NCBI RefSeq assembly: GCF_013407925.2
Contig: NZ_CP060201.1
Coordinates: 4,945,001-5,009,000 of the forward strand
Reading direction: 5' to 3'
From: Pseudomonas protegens
Lineage (GTDB): Bacteria; Pseudomonadota; Gammaproteobacteria; Pseudomonadales; Pseudomonadaceae
DNA: 64,000 nt
Shown here one piece after another: positions 19,673-28,106 of the stretch. Position 1 is the first letter of the stretch; each line of letters opens with the position of its first letter. Both the position numbers and the translations under genes were made by a program. The notes under the pieces were generated by a model that had not been told where the DNA came from, did not search any database, and saw only the letters and a list, made by a program, of their open reading frames with translations.

Positions 19673-20017
19673 ATGAAATACCTATGCCTGGTCTACAGCG
19701 ACGAGCGCTTGCTGCACAGCCTGCCCGACAGCCCCGAGGACGCCGAATGCCTGGCCTATGCCGAGTCGGTGCAAGGTAGCGGGCGGATGCTGGCCGCCGA
19801 GGCGCTGCAATCGGTGCAGTGCGCCACCACGGTGCGCATGCGCGGCGGCAAGCTGTCGATCACCGACGGCCCGTTCGCCGAAACCAAGGAACAGCTGGCC
19901 GGTTTCTACCTGATCGAGGCCAGGGACCTGAATGAAGCGATCCAGGTTGCCGGGCATATTCCGGCCGCCCGGGTCGGCAGCGTCGAAGTGCGGCCGGTGC
20001 GTGAGTTGAATCCCTGA
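19673..20017 (+). CDS. DGPF (YciI-like) protein of ECF42 system
   Basis: This 114-residue YCII-related protein begins MKYLCLVYSDERLL and carries the defining D-G-P-F motif at residues 65-68 inside SITDGPFAETKEQLAGFYLI. DGPF proteins have a ferredoxin-like fold related to YciI and are the conserved genomic partners and proposed targets of ECF42 sigma factors. GGAGG lies upstream of the ATG. It stands 67 bp behind the SnoaL-like gene and just ahead of the AHSA1-like gene. The biochemical function of DGPF proteins is still uncertain. Confidence 0.9.
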   Translation: MKYLCLVYSDERLLHSLPDSPEDAECLAYAESVQGSGRMLAAEALQSVQCATTVRMRGGKLSITDGPFAETKEQLAGFYLIEARDLNEAIQVAGHIPAARVGSVEVRPVRELNP

Positions 20018-20043
20018 AAACCACGATAAGCAGGAGTGTGGCG

Positions 20044-20526
20044 ATGACTTTCCAAACCACGGGCCGCCAGCCCGCCGAGCATGAACTGTCCATCAGCCGA
20101 TTGATCGACGCGCCGCGCAACCGGGTGTTTCGCGCCTGGACCGAGCCGGCCTTGCTGGCGCAATGGTGGGGACCCCACGGCATGACCACCCCGGAGTGTG
20201 AAATGGATTTGTGGGTCGGCGGCCAGTTTCGCACCCTGATGCGCGCCCCGGACGGCAGCGAGTACCCGACCATGGGGGTGTTCCTGGAGATCGACGCCCC
20301 GTCGCGGCTGGTGTTTACCGATGCCTACCTGCCGGGCTGGATTCCTTCGGGCAAGCCGTTCATGACCGCTGAAGTGACCTTCGAGGAGCAGGGCGACAAG
20401 ACCCTCTACACCGCCCGGGCCATGCACTGGACCGAAGCCGACCGCAAGGCGCACGAAGCCATGGGGTTTCATGAGGGTTGGGGGCAGAGCCTGGAGCGTC
20501 TGGTGACCCGGGGCCTGCCGGACTGA
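20044..20526 (+). CDS. SRPBCC (AHSA1-like) domain protein
   Basis: This 160-residue START/SRPBCC-fold protein has the AHSA1 signatures ISRLIDAPRNRVFRAWTEPA and LLAQWWGPHGMTTPECEMDL, then GGQFRTLMRAPDGSEYPTMG. The fold forms a hydrophobic ligand pocket and is frequent in ECF42 neighbourhoods. CAGGAG precedes the ATG at 20044. Its TGA stop overlaps the ATG of the sigma factor by one base, implying translational coupling. The ligand is unknown. Confidence 0.88.
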   Translation: MTFQTTGRQPAEHELSISRLIDAPRNRVFRAWTEPALLAQWWGPHGMTTPECEMDLWVGGQFRTLMRAPDGSEYPTMGVFLEIDAPSRLVFTDAYLPGWIPSGKPFMTAEVTFEEQGDKTLYTARAMHWTEADRKAHEAMGFHEGWGQSLERLVTRGLPD

Positions 20527-21776
20527 TGGCCGAGCCAGCCCGGGAAGCGCTAGCGGCGCAGGTGGCGCAGGTCTACCGCGAGCAGTCGCGGCGGATCCTC
20601 GCCACCCTGATCCGCCTGCTGGGGGATTTCGACCTGGCCGAGGAGGCGCTGCACGAGGCCTTCTTCGTGGCCGTCGAGCGCTGGCAGGACGCTGGCGTGC
20701 CCGACAATCCCCGGGCCTGGCTGGTGTCGGTCGGCCGCTTCAAGGCCATCGACGCCTTGCGCCGACGGGCGCGTTTCGCGGCTTCCCAGGCGGCGCTGCT
20801 CAGCCAGTTGGAGCAACTGGAACAGGACGACTGGAGCGTCGAGGATGTGCAGGATGACCGCCTGCGCCTGATCTTCACCTGCTGCCACCCGGCATTGGCG
20901 GCCGATGCCCAGGTGCCGTTGACCCTGCGCGAGATCTGCGACCTGAGCACCGAGGAAATCGCCCGGGCCTTCCTGGTCAGCCCGGCCACCATCGCCCAGC
21001 GCATCGTGCGCGCCAAGGCGAAAATCCGCGACGCCGGGATTCCCTATCAGGTGCCGGAGCTGAGTGAATTGCCCGAGCGCCTGGAGAGCGTGCTGCGGGT
21101 GATCTACCTGGTATTCAACGAGGGTTACTCGGCCTCCATGGGCGCCGAACTGACCCGAGATGAGCTGACCCGCGAAGCCATCCGCCTGGGCTACCTGTTG
21201 CTGGAGCTGCTGCCCGAGGCGGAGGTGATGGGCCTGCTGGCGCTGATGCTGTTGCACGAGTCCCGGCGCACGGCGCGGATCTCTGCCACTGGCGAGTTGA
21301 TCCTGCTGGACGAGCAGGACCGTTCGTTGTGGCAGCAGGACATGATCGAGGAAGGTTGCGCCCTGGTGGAGCGCGGCCTGCGCAGCGGACACGCCGGGCC
21401 TTATTGCCTGCAAGCGGCGATTGCCGCGGTGCATGCCGAAGCCGCGAGCGCCGAACAGACCGACTGGGCGCAGATCGTCGGCCTGTATGACATCCTGCTG
21501 CGCTTGCAGCCTTCACCGGTGATCCGGCTCAACCGTGCCGTGGCCCTGGCTCAGCGCGATGGGCCAGCTGCCGGGCTGGCGCAAGTGGAGGCCATTCTGA
21601 GCCGCGGCGACTTGCAGGATTACCACTTGGCCCATGCCGCGCGTGCCGATTTCTGTCGGCAACTGGGGCAGGTCGGTGCGGCGCGCGAATCCTACCAACT
21701 CGCCTTGGCCCTGGTCCGGCAAGGCCCCGAGCGGCGCTTTCTCGAACAGCGCCTGGCCCAGCTCGACGCCTTGTAG
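20526..21776 (+). CDS. ECF42-type RNA polymerase sigma factor with C-terminal extension
   Basis: This 416-residue protein has a sigma-70 region 2 (LIRLLGDFDLAEEALHEAFF ... NPRAWLVSVGRFKAIDALRR) and region 4 (STEEIARAFLVSPATIAQRI), followed by about 200 residues of helical TPR-like extension. DRLRLIFTCCHPAL between the sigma domains is the ECF42 (DUF6596) hallmark. ECF42 proteins have no anti-sigma factor; the extension is thought to control activity. It is last in the operon behind its DGPF partner, with which it is translationally linked through the AHSA1 gene. Confidence 0.92.
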   Translation: MAEPAREALAAQVAQVYREQSRRILATLIRLLGDFDLAEEALHEAFFVAVERWQDAGVPDNPRAWLVSVGRFKAIDALRRRARFAASQAALLSQLEQLEQDDWSVEDVQDDRLRLIFTCCHPALAADAQVPLTLREICDLSTEEIARAFLVSPATIAQRIVRAKAKIRDAGIPYQVPELSELPERLESVLRVIYLVFNEGYSASMGAELTRDELTREAIRLGYLLLELLPEAEVMGLLALMLLHESRRTARISATGELILLDEQDRSLWQQDMIEEGCALVERGLRSGHAGPYCLQAAIAAVHAEAASAEQTDWAQIVGLYDILLRLQPSPVIRLNRAVALAQRDGPAAGLAQVEAILSRGDLQDYHLAHAARADFCRQLGQVGAARESYQLALALVRQGPERRFLEQRLAQLDAL

Positions 21777-21830
21777 AGGCTGGCGATTCAGGGTGGCCGG
21801 CGGGGGCTGGTCAGGAGCCGGTGAACGCGG

Positions 21831-22685
21831 TCATTGCAGCATCCGCGCCAGTAACCAGCTGCCTGCCGGCCCCGGCGGATGCAGGCGTGACCAGAGCGCG
21901 TCCACCGCCACGGTGCGCGGCCAGCCACGGACCTGCAGCTCTTGCAACTTGCCGGCGCCGAAGCCCTCCACCAGCCAGCGTGGCAGGGGCGCCCAGCCAA
22001 AGCCGCCCTGGGCCATCTCCAGCAGCATCAGGTAGCTGGGGGCCGACCAGACCCGGCCCTGGCTCCGGCTCTCGTAGGGGTTGAGCACGGTGGCCAGGCG
22101 CAGTTCCCGGTGCTGGCGCAGGGCTTGTTCGTCGACCCGATCCAGGGCCGCCAGGGGATGGTTGCGCGACACGTAGAGCGACATTTCACCCCGTTCATCC
22201 AGGGTCTTGTGTTCCAGGTCCGCCGGGTAATCGTCCTGCTTTTCGGCAAAGGCGATCTGCGCCCGGCCACTTTGCACCAGGGCGATCAGGTCATCGCATT
22301 CGGCGATCAGGCATTCCAGCTCCAGGTCCGGGTAGCGCTGCTCGAAGGCGCCGAGGCCGCTTTCAAAACGGTCCGACTGGTAGGTGTCGGATAGGGCGAT
22401 GGTGAGCTTCGCCTCGATCCCCCGGGACAGTTGGCTGGCGGCCATTTCCAGGCGGCTGGTGGCGGCGAGGATCTCTTCGGCGCGCTGCAGAAGGACATGC
22501 CCGGCCGGTGTCAGCCCGGGCTTGCGGCTGCTGCGGTCGAACAGCTGGACATCGAGGTCGATCTCCAGGCTGGCCACCGCCGCGCTGATGGTGGACTGAC
22601 TCTTGCCCAGCTTGCGCGCGGCAGCGGAAAAGGAGCCTTGGGTGGCGGCCTGGACGAACGCCAGCAGCACTTCATGTGAGGCCAT
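21831..22685 (-). CDS. LysR-family regulator of a PACE efflux gene
   Basis: This 284-residue LysR protein has the helix-turn-helix at residues 1-60 (LLAFVQAATQGSFSAAARKL, then GKSQSTISAAVASLEIDL and LFDRS) and an effector domain. It is divergent from the PACE-family efflux gene across a 90-bp gap. LysR genes beside aceI-like genes are a recurring arrangement in proteobacteria, so I infer that it activates that transporter in response to its substrate. Confidence 0.9.
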   Translation of the reverse strand: MASHEVLLAFVQAATQGSFSAAARKLGKSQSTISAAVASLEIDLDVQLFDRSSRKPGLTPAGHVLLQRAEEILAATSRLEMAASQLSRGIEAKLTIALSDTYQSDRFESGLGAFEQRYPDLELECLIAECDDLIALVQSGRAQIAFAEKQDDYPADLEHKTLDERGEMSLYVSRNHPLAALDRVDEQALRQHRELRLATVLNPYESRSQGRVWSAPSYLMLLEMAQGGFGWAPLPRWLVEGFGAGKLQELQVRGWPRTVAVDALWSRLHPPGPAGSWLLARMLQ

Positions 22686-22775
22686 GAAACTATCGCCTTG
22701 ATCGATGGTTATTGGTTATGAAGTATCGGCCTGCTCCTGGATGATCGCCAACACTTTCACTCCAGGAGTACGCCA

Positions 22776-23210
22776 ATGAGCCTGCCTAAATCCCTGACCG
22801 AACGTATTTTCCAGGCGGTAGCCTTCGAGCTGCTGGCGGTGTCGATCTGTACTCCGCTGCTGTCCTGGATCATGGACAAACCCATGGCCGACATGGGCCT
22901 GGTGACCCTCGCCATCGGCCTTCTGGCCCTGGGCTGGAACGTGCTGTTCAACGGTCTGTTCGATCGTTTGCTCAAGCGTCTGGGCCTTGAGCACAACGGC
23001 AGGACCCGGGTCCTGCATGCCTTGCTGTTCGAAGGCGGGCTGGTGGCGTTCTGTGTGCCGCTGATTGCCTGGTGGCTGGATATCAGCCTGCTGCAGGCCT
23101 TCCTCCTGGACATCGGCGTGTTGTTGTTCTTCCTGCCCTACACCTGCCTCTACCACTGGGCCTACGACGTGCTGCGGGACAAGTGGCTGCAAACGCGTCT
23201 GGTCCATTGA
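22776..23210 (+). CDS. PACE-family (AceI-like) multidrug efflux transporter
   Basis: This 144-residue inner-membrane protein has four transmembrane helices as two tandem bacterial transmembrane-pair repeats: ERIFQAVAFELLAVSICTPL with the conserved membrane Glu18, and RVLHALLFEGGLVAFCVPLI with a matching Glu. The R-x-x-x-A-x-x-F-E pattern defines the PACE family, which exports biocides such as chlorhexidine by proton antiport and probably has natural polyamine substrates. AGGAG precedes the start. The divergent LysR gene is its probable regulator. Confidence 0.92.
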   Translation: MSLPKSLTERIFQAVAFELLAVSICTPLLSWIMDKPMADMGLVTLAIGLLALGWNVLFNGLFDRLLKRLGLEHNGRTRVLHALLFEGGLVAFCVPLIAWWLDISLLQAFLLDIGVLLFFLPYTCLYHWAYDVLRDKWLQTRLVH

Positions 23211-23398
23211 ACGGCAAGGCGCTCCGGGGGGAGCGCCTTCGCCTGCGGGCGGCGAAAATCTCCGGGGCGCCTATCATGGCGTAGACGCTGGCGGCGACGC
23301 AGCAGACAAAACTGGACACTGTCCCGGTGTTTTTCTGAAAATATGCGCCAGCCGGTTCCGGTGACTGAACCTGCCGCCCTCCCGACTATCTGAAGACC

Positions 23399-24007
23399 AT
23401 GACTATTCCCCGCAACTGGATCATCTGCGAGCACTGCGATTCGCTGTACGAGTCCGTGCCGCTCCGCAAGGGCCAGGCCGCCCAGTGTTCGCGCTGTGGC
23501 GCGCTGCTGGCCCGCGCCCGCCACCTGAGCGTGCAGCAGCTGTTCGCCCTGTCGATCAGCGCCGGGTTGCTGTTCGTCTTCGCCAATCTGTTTCCGGTGA
23601 TCAAGATCAGCCTCGAAGGCCTGAGCAACGAGGCGACCCTCTGGCAATCGGTGGAGGCCCTGGCCCAGGGCCGCATCAGCCTGATCGCGGCGATCACCGG
23701 CCTGACCATCATTCTCGCGCCGTGCCTGCAGATCATCCTGCTGTGCTGGGTGCTGGGCTTTGCCAACGTCGGCCGCGCGGCGCCGGGCTTCAAGGCCTGC
23801 ATGCGCGCCCTGGAACACCTGCGCCCCTGGAGCATGCTCGAGGTGTGCCTGCTGGGCATCCTGGTGGCCATCGTCAAGCTGGCGGGCATGCTCGATGTGC
23901 ACCCGGGGATGGGCCTGTGGGCCCTGGCGATGCTCACGGTGCTGATCATCCTGATTTCCGGCAAGGACATCCGCTACCTCTGGGATGACCTGGAGGGCCG
24001 CTACTGA
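23399..24007 (+). CDS. pqiA: Paraquat-inducible protein A, first half (PqiA-like)
   Basis: This 202-residue inner-membrane protein corresponds to one PqiA repeat: a zinc-ribbon CEHCDSLYE ... CSRCGALL at the N-terminus and four membrane helices, with the signature FANLFPVIKISLEG. PqiA is the membrane partner of the MCE protein PqiB in lipid movement across the envelope. E. coli PqiA has two such halves in one chain; here they are separate adjacent genes joined by a TGATG overlap. Confidence 0.92.
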   Translation: MTIPRNWIICEHCDSLYESVPLRKGQAAQCSRCGALLARARHLSVQQLFALSISAGLLFVFANLFPVIKISLEGLSNEATLWQSVEALAQGRISLIAAITGLTIILAPCLQIILLCWVLGFANVGRAAPGFKACMRALEHLRPWSMLEVCLLGILVAIVKLAGMLDVHPGMGLWALAMLTVLIILISGKDIRYLWDDLEGRY

Positions 24008-24621
24008 TGAGTGCGCCGCCCTACGCCCGCGACTATCAACTGATGCTGTGCCACACCTGCGGCCAGGTCTGCCAGGACTTCGAGCACCGCTGCCCGCGCT
24101 GCGATAGCGTGGTGCATGCGCGCAAGCCCAACAGCCTGGCGCGCACCTGGGCCTTTCTCCTGGCCAGCCTGATCTTCTACATCCCGGCCAATCTGCTGCC
24201 GGTGATGCACACCAGCATCTTTGGCAGCGCCAGTGAAAACACCATCATGAGCGGCGTGGTGGAGTTCTGGAAACACGGCTCCTGGGACATCGCCCTGCTG
24301 ATCTTCATTGCCAGCGTGGTGGTGCCCTGCAGCAAGTTCTTGGTCCTCGGCACCCTGCTGGTGACCTGCCAGCGCCGCAGCCTCTGGGCCCGGCGCGAGC
24401 GGGCCAAGCTGTACCGCTTTATCGAGTTGATCGGCTACTGGTCGATGCTCGACGTACTGGTGGTAGCCCTGGTGGCGGCGCTGGTGCAGTTCCGTGCCCT
24501 GAGCTCGATCGATCCGCGCATGGGCATTCTGTTTTTTGGTTTGGTGGTGGTGCTGACGATGTTGGCCGCCATGAGTTTCGATCCCCGGCTTATCTGGGAC
24601 GCAGAGGTTGAAGATGTCTGA
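24007..24621 (+). CDS. pqiA: Paraquat-inducible protein A, second half (PqiA-like)
   Basis: This 204-residue protein has the same plan as its neighbour: a zinc-ribbon (CHTCGQVCQDFEHRCPRC), then about four membrane helices with YIPANLLPVMHTSIFG matching the PqiA family motif, and a LIELIGYWSMLDVLVVALVA-like segment in the C-terminal half. Its ATG overlaps the stop of the first half, and its own end overlaps pqiB by eight bases. The two halves probably assemble as a heterodimer equivalent to full-length PqiA. Confidence 0.92.
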   Translation: MSAPPYARDYQLMLCHTCGQVCQDFEHRCPRCDSVVHARKPNSLARTWAFLLASLIFYIPANLLPVMHTSIFGSASENTIMSGVVEFWKHGSWDIALLIFIASVVVPCSKFLVLGTLLVTCQRRSLWARRERAKLYRFIELIGYWSMLDVLVVALVAALVQFRALSSIDPRMGILFFGLVVVLTMLAAMSFDPRLIWDAEVEDV

Positions 24622-26305
24622 GCATCCAGGTTCCAACGCAGCAAATCCCCGGCCCGCGCCTGGTGCTCCGGCGCTGCGCACGCGGCGTTTCAATGTCTCG
24701 CTGGTGTGGCTGGTGCCGATCGTCGCGGCCCTGGTGGGGTTGTCGATGGTGGTGCACAAGTCGCTGTCGGCGGGGCCGGAAATCACCATCAGCTTCCAGA
24801 CCGCCGAAGGCCTGGAGGCCAACAAGACCCAGGTCAAGTACAAGAACGTGGTGATCGGCAAGGTGACCGCCATCGCCTTGAGCGACGACCGCAAGAAGGT
24901 GCTGGCCAAGGTCGAGCTGGATCAGTCCGCCGAACCCTTCACCGCCGACGACTCGATGTTCTGGGTGGTGCGTCCGCGGATCGGCGCCAACGGCGTTTCC
25001 GGGGTCGACACCTTGCTCTCCGGGGCCTTTATCGGCGCCGACGCCGGCAAGTCGGAAAAGCGCAAGGACAGCTTCAAGGGCCTGGAAACCCCGCCGCCGA
25101 TCACCTACGGGCAAAAGGGCAAGCGCTTCACCCTGCACACCGATGACCTGGGTTCGCTGGATATCGGTTCGCCGGTCTACTACCGGCGCATCGAAGTGGG
25201 GCAGGTGGTGTCCTACCAGTTGGCCAACGGCGGCAAGGGCGTGGACGTGAAGATCTTCGTCAACGCGCCCAACGACAAGTACGTCACCACCGACACCCGC
25301 TTCTGGAACGCCAGCGGCGTCGACGTGACCCTCGGCGCCAATGGCCTGAAGGTCAACACCGAGTCGGTGTCGTCGATCCTCGCCGGCGGCATTGCCTTCG
25401 TCGAGCCCAAGTACAGCCCCAATGCCAAGCCGGCCGAGGAGAACGCCGAGTACACCCTGTTCGGCGACCAGGACACCGCCCTGGCGCCGCCGGACGGCGC
25501 GCCCTATTACATCCGCATGCGCTTCGACCAGGCCCTGCGCGGGCTGTCGATCAATGCACCGGTGGAGTTCCTCGGGGTGAACATCGGCAAGGTGGTGTCG
25601 ATGGACCTGGACTACGACGAACAGCGCAAGTATTTCCCGACCCTGGTCGGCGCGGTGATCTATCCCGAGCGCCTGGGCAAGGCCCACGAAAAGCTGGTGA
25701 AGCAGACCGGCGGCGAAGACGATGCGCGCTCGGCCCAGCTGATCGGCGCCTTCGTCAAGAACGGCCTGCGGGCCCAGCCCCGCAGCGGCAACCTGCTGAC
25801 CGGCCAGCTGTACATCTCCCTGGACTTTGTCGCCAACGCCAAGCCGGTGGCCTATGACGCTACGGCGCGGCCGCTGGAAATCCCCACCATCCCCGGCAGC
25901 ATGGACAAGTTGCAGGAACAACTGCAGGCCGTGGTGGACAAGATCAGCAAGCTGCCGATCGACTCGATTGCCGCCAACCTCAATGGCAGCCTGGTGGAGA
26001 TGCAGAAGACCCTGAAGCAGGTCAACGGCGAGGTGCTGCCGCAGATGCGCGACACCCTGGAGCAATCGAAGAAGACCCTGGCCAGCGCCAACGAGAGCTT
26101 CTCCGAGGACTCGCCACAGCGCCAGAAACTCAGCCAGGCCATGGAAGAAGTGCAGCGTACCGCGCGTTCGGTGCGGGTCCTCAGCGACTTCCTCGGGCGT
26201 CATCCGGAAGCGCTGATCCGCGGGCGCCTCAAAGACAACCAACCGGATGCCTACCAGTCGCCATCCTCCTCTGTTCGCGAATCCGTACCGGAAGCCCAGC
26301 CATGA
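24614..26305 (+). CDS. pqiB: PqiB, MCE-domain lipid transport protein
   Basis: This 563-residue protein has one N-terminal membrane anchor (VWLVPIVAALVGLSMVVHKS, about residues 30-50) and a large periplasmic part. Three MCE domains are visible, each with an I-S-F/V-x-T-A-E-G-L or G-S-P-V-Y-Y-R-x-I-x-V-G-type start (about 55, 175 and 300), then a long helical C-terminal stretch that in E. coli forms the needle bridging to the outer membrane. I chose ATG 24614 over an in-frame TTG two codons earlier. It is followed by pqiC with an ATGA overlap. Confidence 0.93.
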   Translation: MSEHPGSNAANPRPAPGAPALRTRRFNVSLVWLVPIVAALVGLSMVVHKSLSAGPEITISFQTAEGLEANKTQVKYKNVVIGKVTAIALSDDRKKVLAKVELDQSAEPFTADDSMFWVVRPRIGANGVSGVDTLLSGAFIGADAGKSEKRKDSFKGLETPPPITYGQKGKRFTLHTDDLGSLDIGSPVYYRRIEVGQVVSYQLANGGKGVDVKIFVNAPNDKYVTTDTRFWNASGVDVTLGANGLKVNTESVSSILAGGIAFVEPKYSPNAKPAEENAEYTLFGDQDTALAPPDGAPYYIRMRFDQALRGLSINAPVEFLGVNIGKVVSMDLDYDEQRKYFPTLVGAVIYPERLGKAHEKLVKQTGGEDDARSAQLIGAFVKNGLRAQPRSGNLLTGQLYISLDFVANAKPVAYDATARPLEIPTIPGSMDKLQEQLQAVVDKISKLPIDSIAANLNGSLVEMQKTLKQVNGEVLPQMRDTLEQSKKTLASANESFSEDSPQRQKLSQAMEEVQRTARSVRVLSDFLGRHPEALIRGRLKDNQPDAYQSPSSSVRESVPEAQP

Positions 26306-26886
26306 AAACCCGTGCCCTGTTGCTCTGCCTGACCCTGGGGCTGGCCGCCTGCAGTTCGGCGCCCACCCGTTACTACACCCTGATGCCGCCCGTGGCCGAA
26401 GGCAGCGCTGCGGCGCGCACTGGCGACCTGCAGTTCGAGATGTCCACGGTGCGCATTCCGGTGCAGGTGGATCAGCCGCAACTGGTGGTACGCCAGGACA
26501 GCGGCAGCCTGGCGATCCTCGAAACCCAACGCTGGAGCGCGCCGCTGGTGGACGAATTCCACGATGCCCTGGCCAGCCAGATGGAGCACAAGCTCGGCAC
26601 CCGCAACCTTGAAGGCTTGCCCAAGCAGCCCGGGCGTCCGCTGCTGTCGTTGCAGACCGATGTGCGGCGTTTCGAATCGCTTCCCGGGCGCTATGCGCTG
26701 ATCGACGTGGTCTGGAGCCTGCGCCTGCGGGGCGAGGGCGGTCCGGCCCGCAACCTGACCTGCAGCAGCCAGATCCGCCAGCCGGCGGGTGTTGAACTGA
26801 GCAGCCTGGTCCAGGCCCACCAGCAGGCCATCGCCCTGCTGGCCGGGCAGATTGCTGGCGCGGCGCGTAGCTGGACCTGCCCCTGA
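26302..26886 (+). CDS. pqiC: PqiC-family outer-membrane lipoprotein (YmbA-like)
   Basis: This 194-residue lipoprotein has a signal peptide ending in lipobox LAAC with acylated Cys17, and then the PqiC/ABC_trans_aux pattern (TRYYTLMPPV; VRIPVQVDQPQLVVRQDSGS; QRWSAPLVDEFHDALASQM). PqiC anchors the tip of the PqiB needle at the outer membrane. It is the last gene of the four-gene pqi operon, and a dispersed Pseudomonas repeat follows its stop. Confidence 0.92.
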   Translation: MKTRALLLCLTLGLAACSSAPTRYYTLMPPVAEGSAAARTGDLQFEMSTVRIPVQVDQPQLVVRQDSGSLAILETQRWSAPLVDEFHDALASQMEHKLGTRNLEGLPKQPGRPLLSLQTDVRRFESLPGRYALIDVVWSLRLRGEGGPARNLTCSSQIRQPAGVELSSLVQAHQQAIALLAGQIAGAARSWTCP

Positions 26887-26895
26887 CTAGGTTTG

Positions 26896-26919
26896 TGTAG
26901 CCGCTGCCGCAGGCTGCGA
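26896..26919. repeat. Dispersed Pseudomonas intergenic repeat
   Basis: TGTAGCCGCTGCCGCAGGCT plus GCGA is the palindromic form (GCCGCTGCCGCAGGC) of a dispersed repeat common in fluorescent Pseudomonas intergenic regions. It lies ten bases after the pqiC stop. Confidence 0.6.
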
Positions 26920-26989
26920 ACGGCTCCGTAGGAGACGCGTGGATCTTGAGGCCGCTGGAGGTTCGGCAAGAGATCGCCAAGCAAGGTGT

Positions 26990-27907
26990 TCAGCGCCGGG
27001 CGCTGAGTTGCTGGGGCGCGAGGAAGGCGTCGTGGAAGTAGGCACGCAAGGCCTGCATCGCCGGGGTGAAGGCCCGTTCGCGGTGCCAGGCCAGCCCCAC
27101 GCTCATCGGCGTCACCGCGTCGCTCAGGCTCAGGGTCTCGATGCGCTTGCCCTCCAGGGACCAGGGCCGGTGCACCAGGTCCGAAAGAATCGCCACGCCG
27201 CTGCCGTTGGCCACCATGCTGCGCACCGCCTCCACCGAGCTGGTGCGCACCCGCACGTTGGGCTGCTGGCCGGCCTGTTCCCAATAGCGCATGGCGCTCT
27301 GTTCGGCCTCGTCGACGGTGAGCAGGATGAACGGCTCCTGGGCCACGTCCGCCAGGCTGATGCTGGTGCGCTCGCACAGCGGATGGTGGGCCGGCAGCCA
27401 CAGCCGGCGCTCGGAGTTGAACAGGGTCTGCGAGACGATGTCCGGGTGGGTCAGGTTGGCGGTGAGCACCACCGCCATGTCGAAGCGGCCTTCCAGCAAG
27501 CCTTGTTCGATGGCCTGGCGTTCCTGTTCATGCAGCTCGATGGTGACGTCCGGGTGCCAGTGCTCCAGGCGTTGCAGGTGGTGCGGCAGGAAGTAGCCGA
27601 TCACCGTGTAGCTGGCCGCCAGGTGCAGCACACCGCTGGCCCGGTAGTCCGGCAACGGGCTGTTCAGCGCATCCTCGACGCTGCGCAGAATCACGTAGGC
27701 GCGGTTGAGAAAGTGCCGCCCGGCATCGGTCAGGTTCATGCCCTGGGCCGAGCGCACAAACAACTGCACCGCGAGCATGGCCTCCAGTTCCTTGATCGCG
27801 GTGGTCACCGCCGACTGCGAGATATTCAAGTGAATCGCCGCCTGGGAGATCTGCCCGATCTCGGCCGTGGCCACGAAATAGCGCACCTGGCGCAAGGTCA
27901 ACGACAT
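26990..27907 (-). CDS. LysR-family regulator, probable controller of the pxp cluster
   Basis: This 305-residue LysR protein starts MSLTLRQVRYFVATAEIGQI and continues with the helix-turn-helix SQAAIHLNISQSAVTTAIKE. The effector domain follows. It is divergent from the pxpA-led gene cluster, with a REP element and a candidate LysR palindrome in the 199-bp gap, so it most likely activates that cluster. The inducer could be 5-oxoproline or whatever the permease imports. Confidence 0.9.
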   Translation of the reverse strand: MSLTLRQVRYFVATAEIGQISQAAIHLNISQSAVTTAIKELEAMLAVQLFVRSAQGMNLTDAGRHFLNRAYVILRSVEDALNSPLPDYRASGVLHLAASYTVIGYFLPHHLQRLEHWHPDVTIELHEQERQAIEQGLLEGRFDMAVVLTANLTHPDIVSQTLFNSERRLWLPAHHPLCERTSISLADVAQEPFILLTVDEAEQSAMRYWEQAGQQPNVRVRTSSVEAVRSMVANGSGVAILSDLVHRPWSLEGKRIETLSLSDAVTPMSVGLAWHRERAFTPAMQALRAYFHDAFLAPQQLSARR

Positions 27908-27927
27908 GGCCCATTCCCCCCTTGTCC

Positions 27928-27951
27928 TGTAGGAGCCGGCTTGCCGGCGAA
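27928..27951. repeat. Pseudomonas REP element
   Basis: TGTAGGAGCCGGCTTGCCGG plus CGAA is the same REP family as the copy at 5711 with one compensatory pair changed (CCGGC...GCCGG in place of CGGGC...GCCCG), so the hairpin is conserved. It lies in the divergent LysR-pxpA region. Confidence 0.8.
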
Positions 27952-28023
27952 AGCGATGGTGCGAACGCCGCTGCCGCCAAACCCGGCATTGCTCTTTAGC
28001 TTTATCTGTTTTTCAGAAGAAGC

Positions 28024-28040
28024 TCTATCTGATAATAGAT
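28024..28040. promoter_or_regulatory. Candidate LysR binding palindrome ahead of pxpA
   Basis: TCTATCTGATAATAGAT contains the inverted pairs TCTAT/ATAGA and ATCT/AGAT around GATAAT, about 67 bp before the pxpA start in the LysR-pxpA divergent region. The T-N11-A form suits a LysR activator site. It is recognised by pattern only. Confidence 0.4.
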
Positions 28041-28106
28041 CTTCCCAAGGGGTCAAGGCCGCTCTAATTTCCGTGACACGAAGTCACAAGAGTTGGAGCA
28101 ACAGTG

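Noticed and set aside
24590..26980. Reverse-strand frame of nearly 800 codons opposite pqiB and pqiC
   Set aside because: It covers two well-supported genes and shows no domain or start signal; it is a shadow frame.
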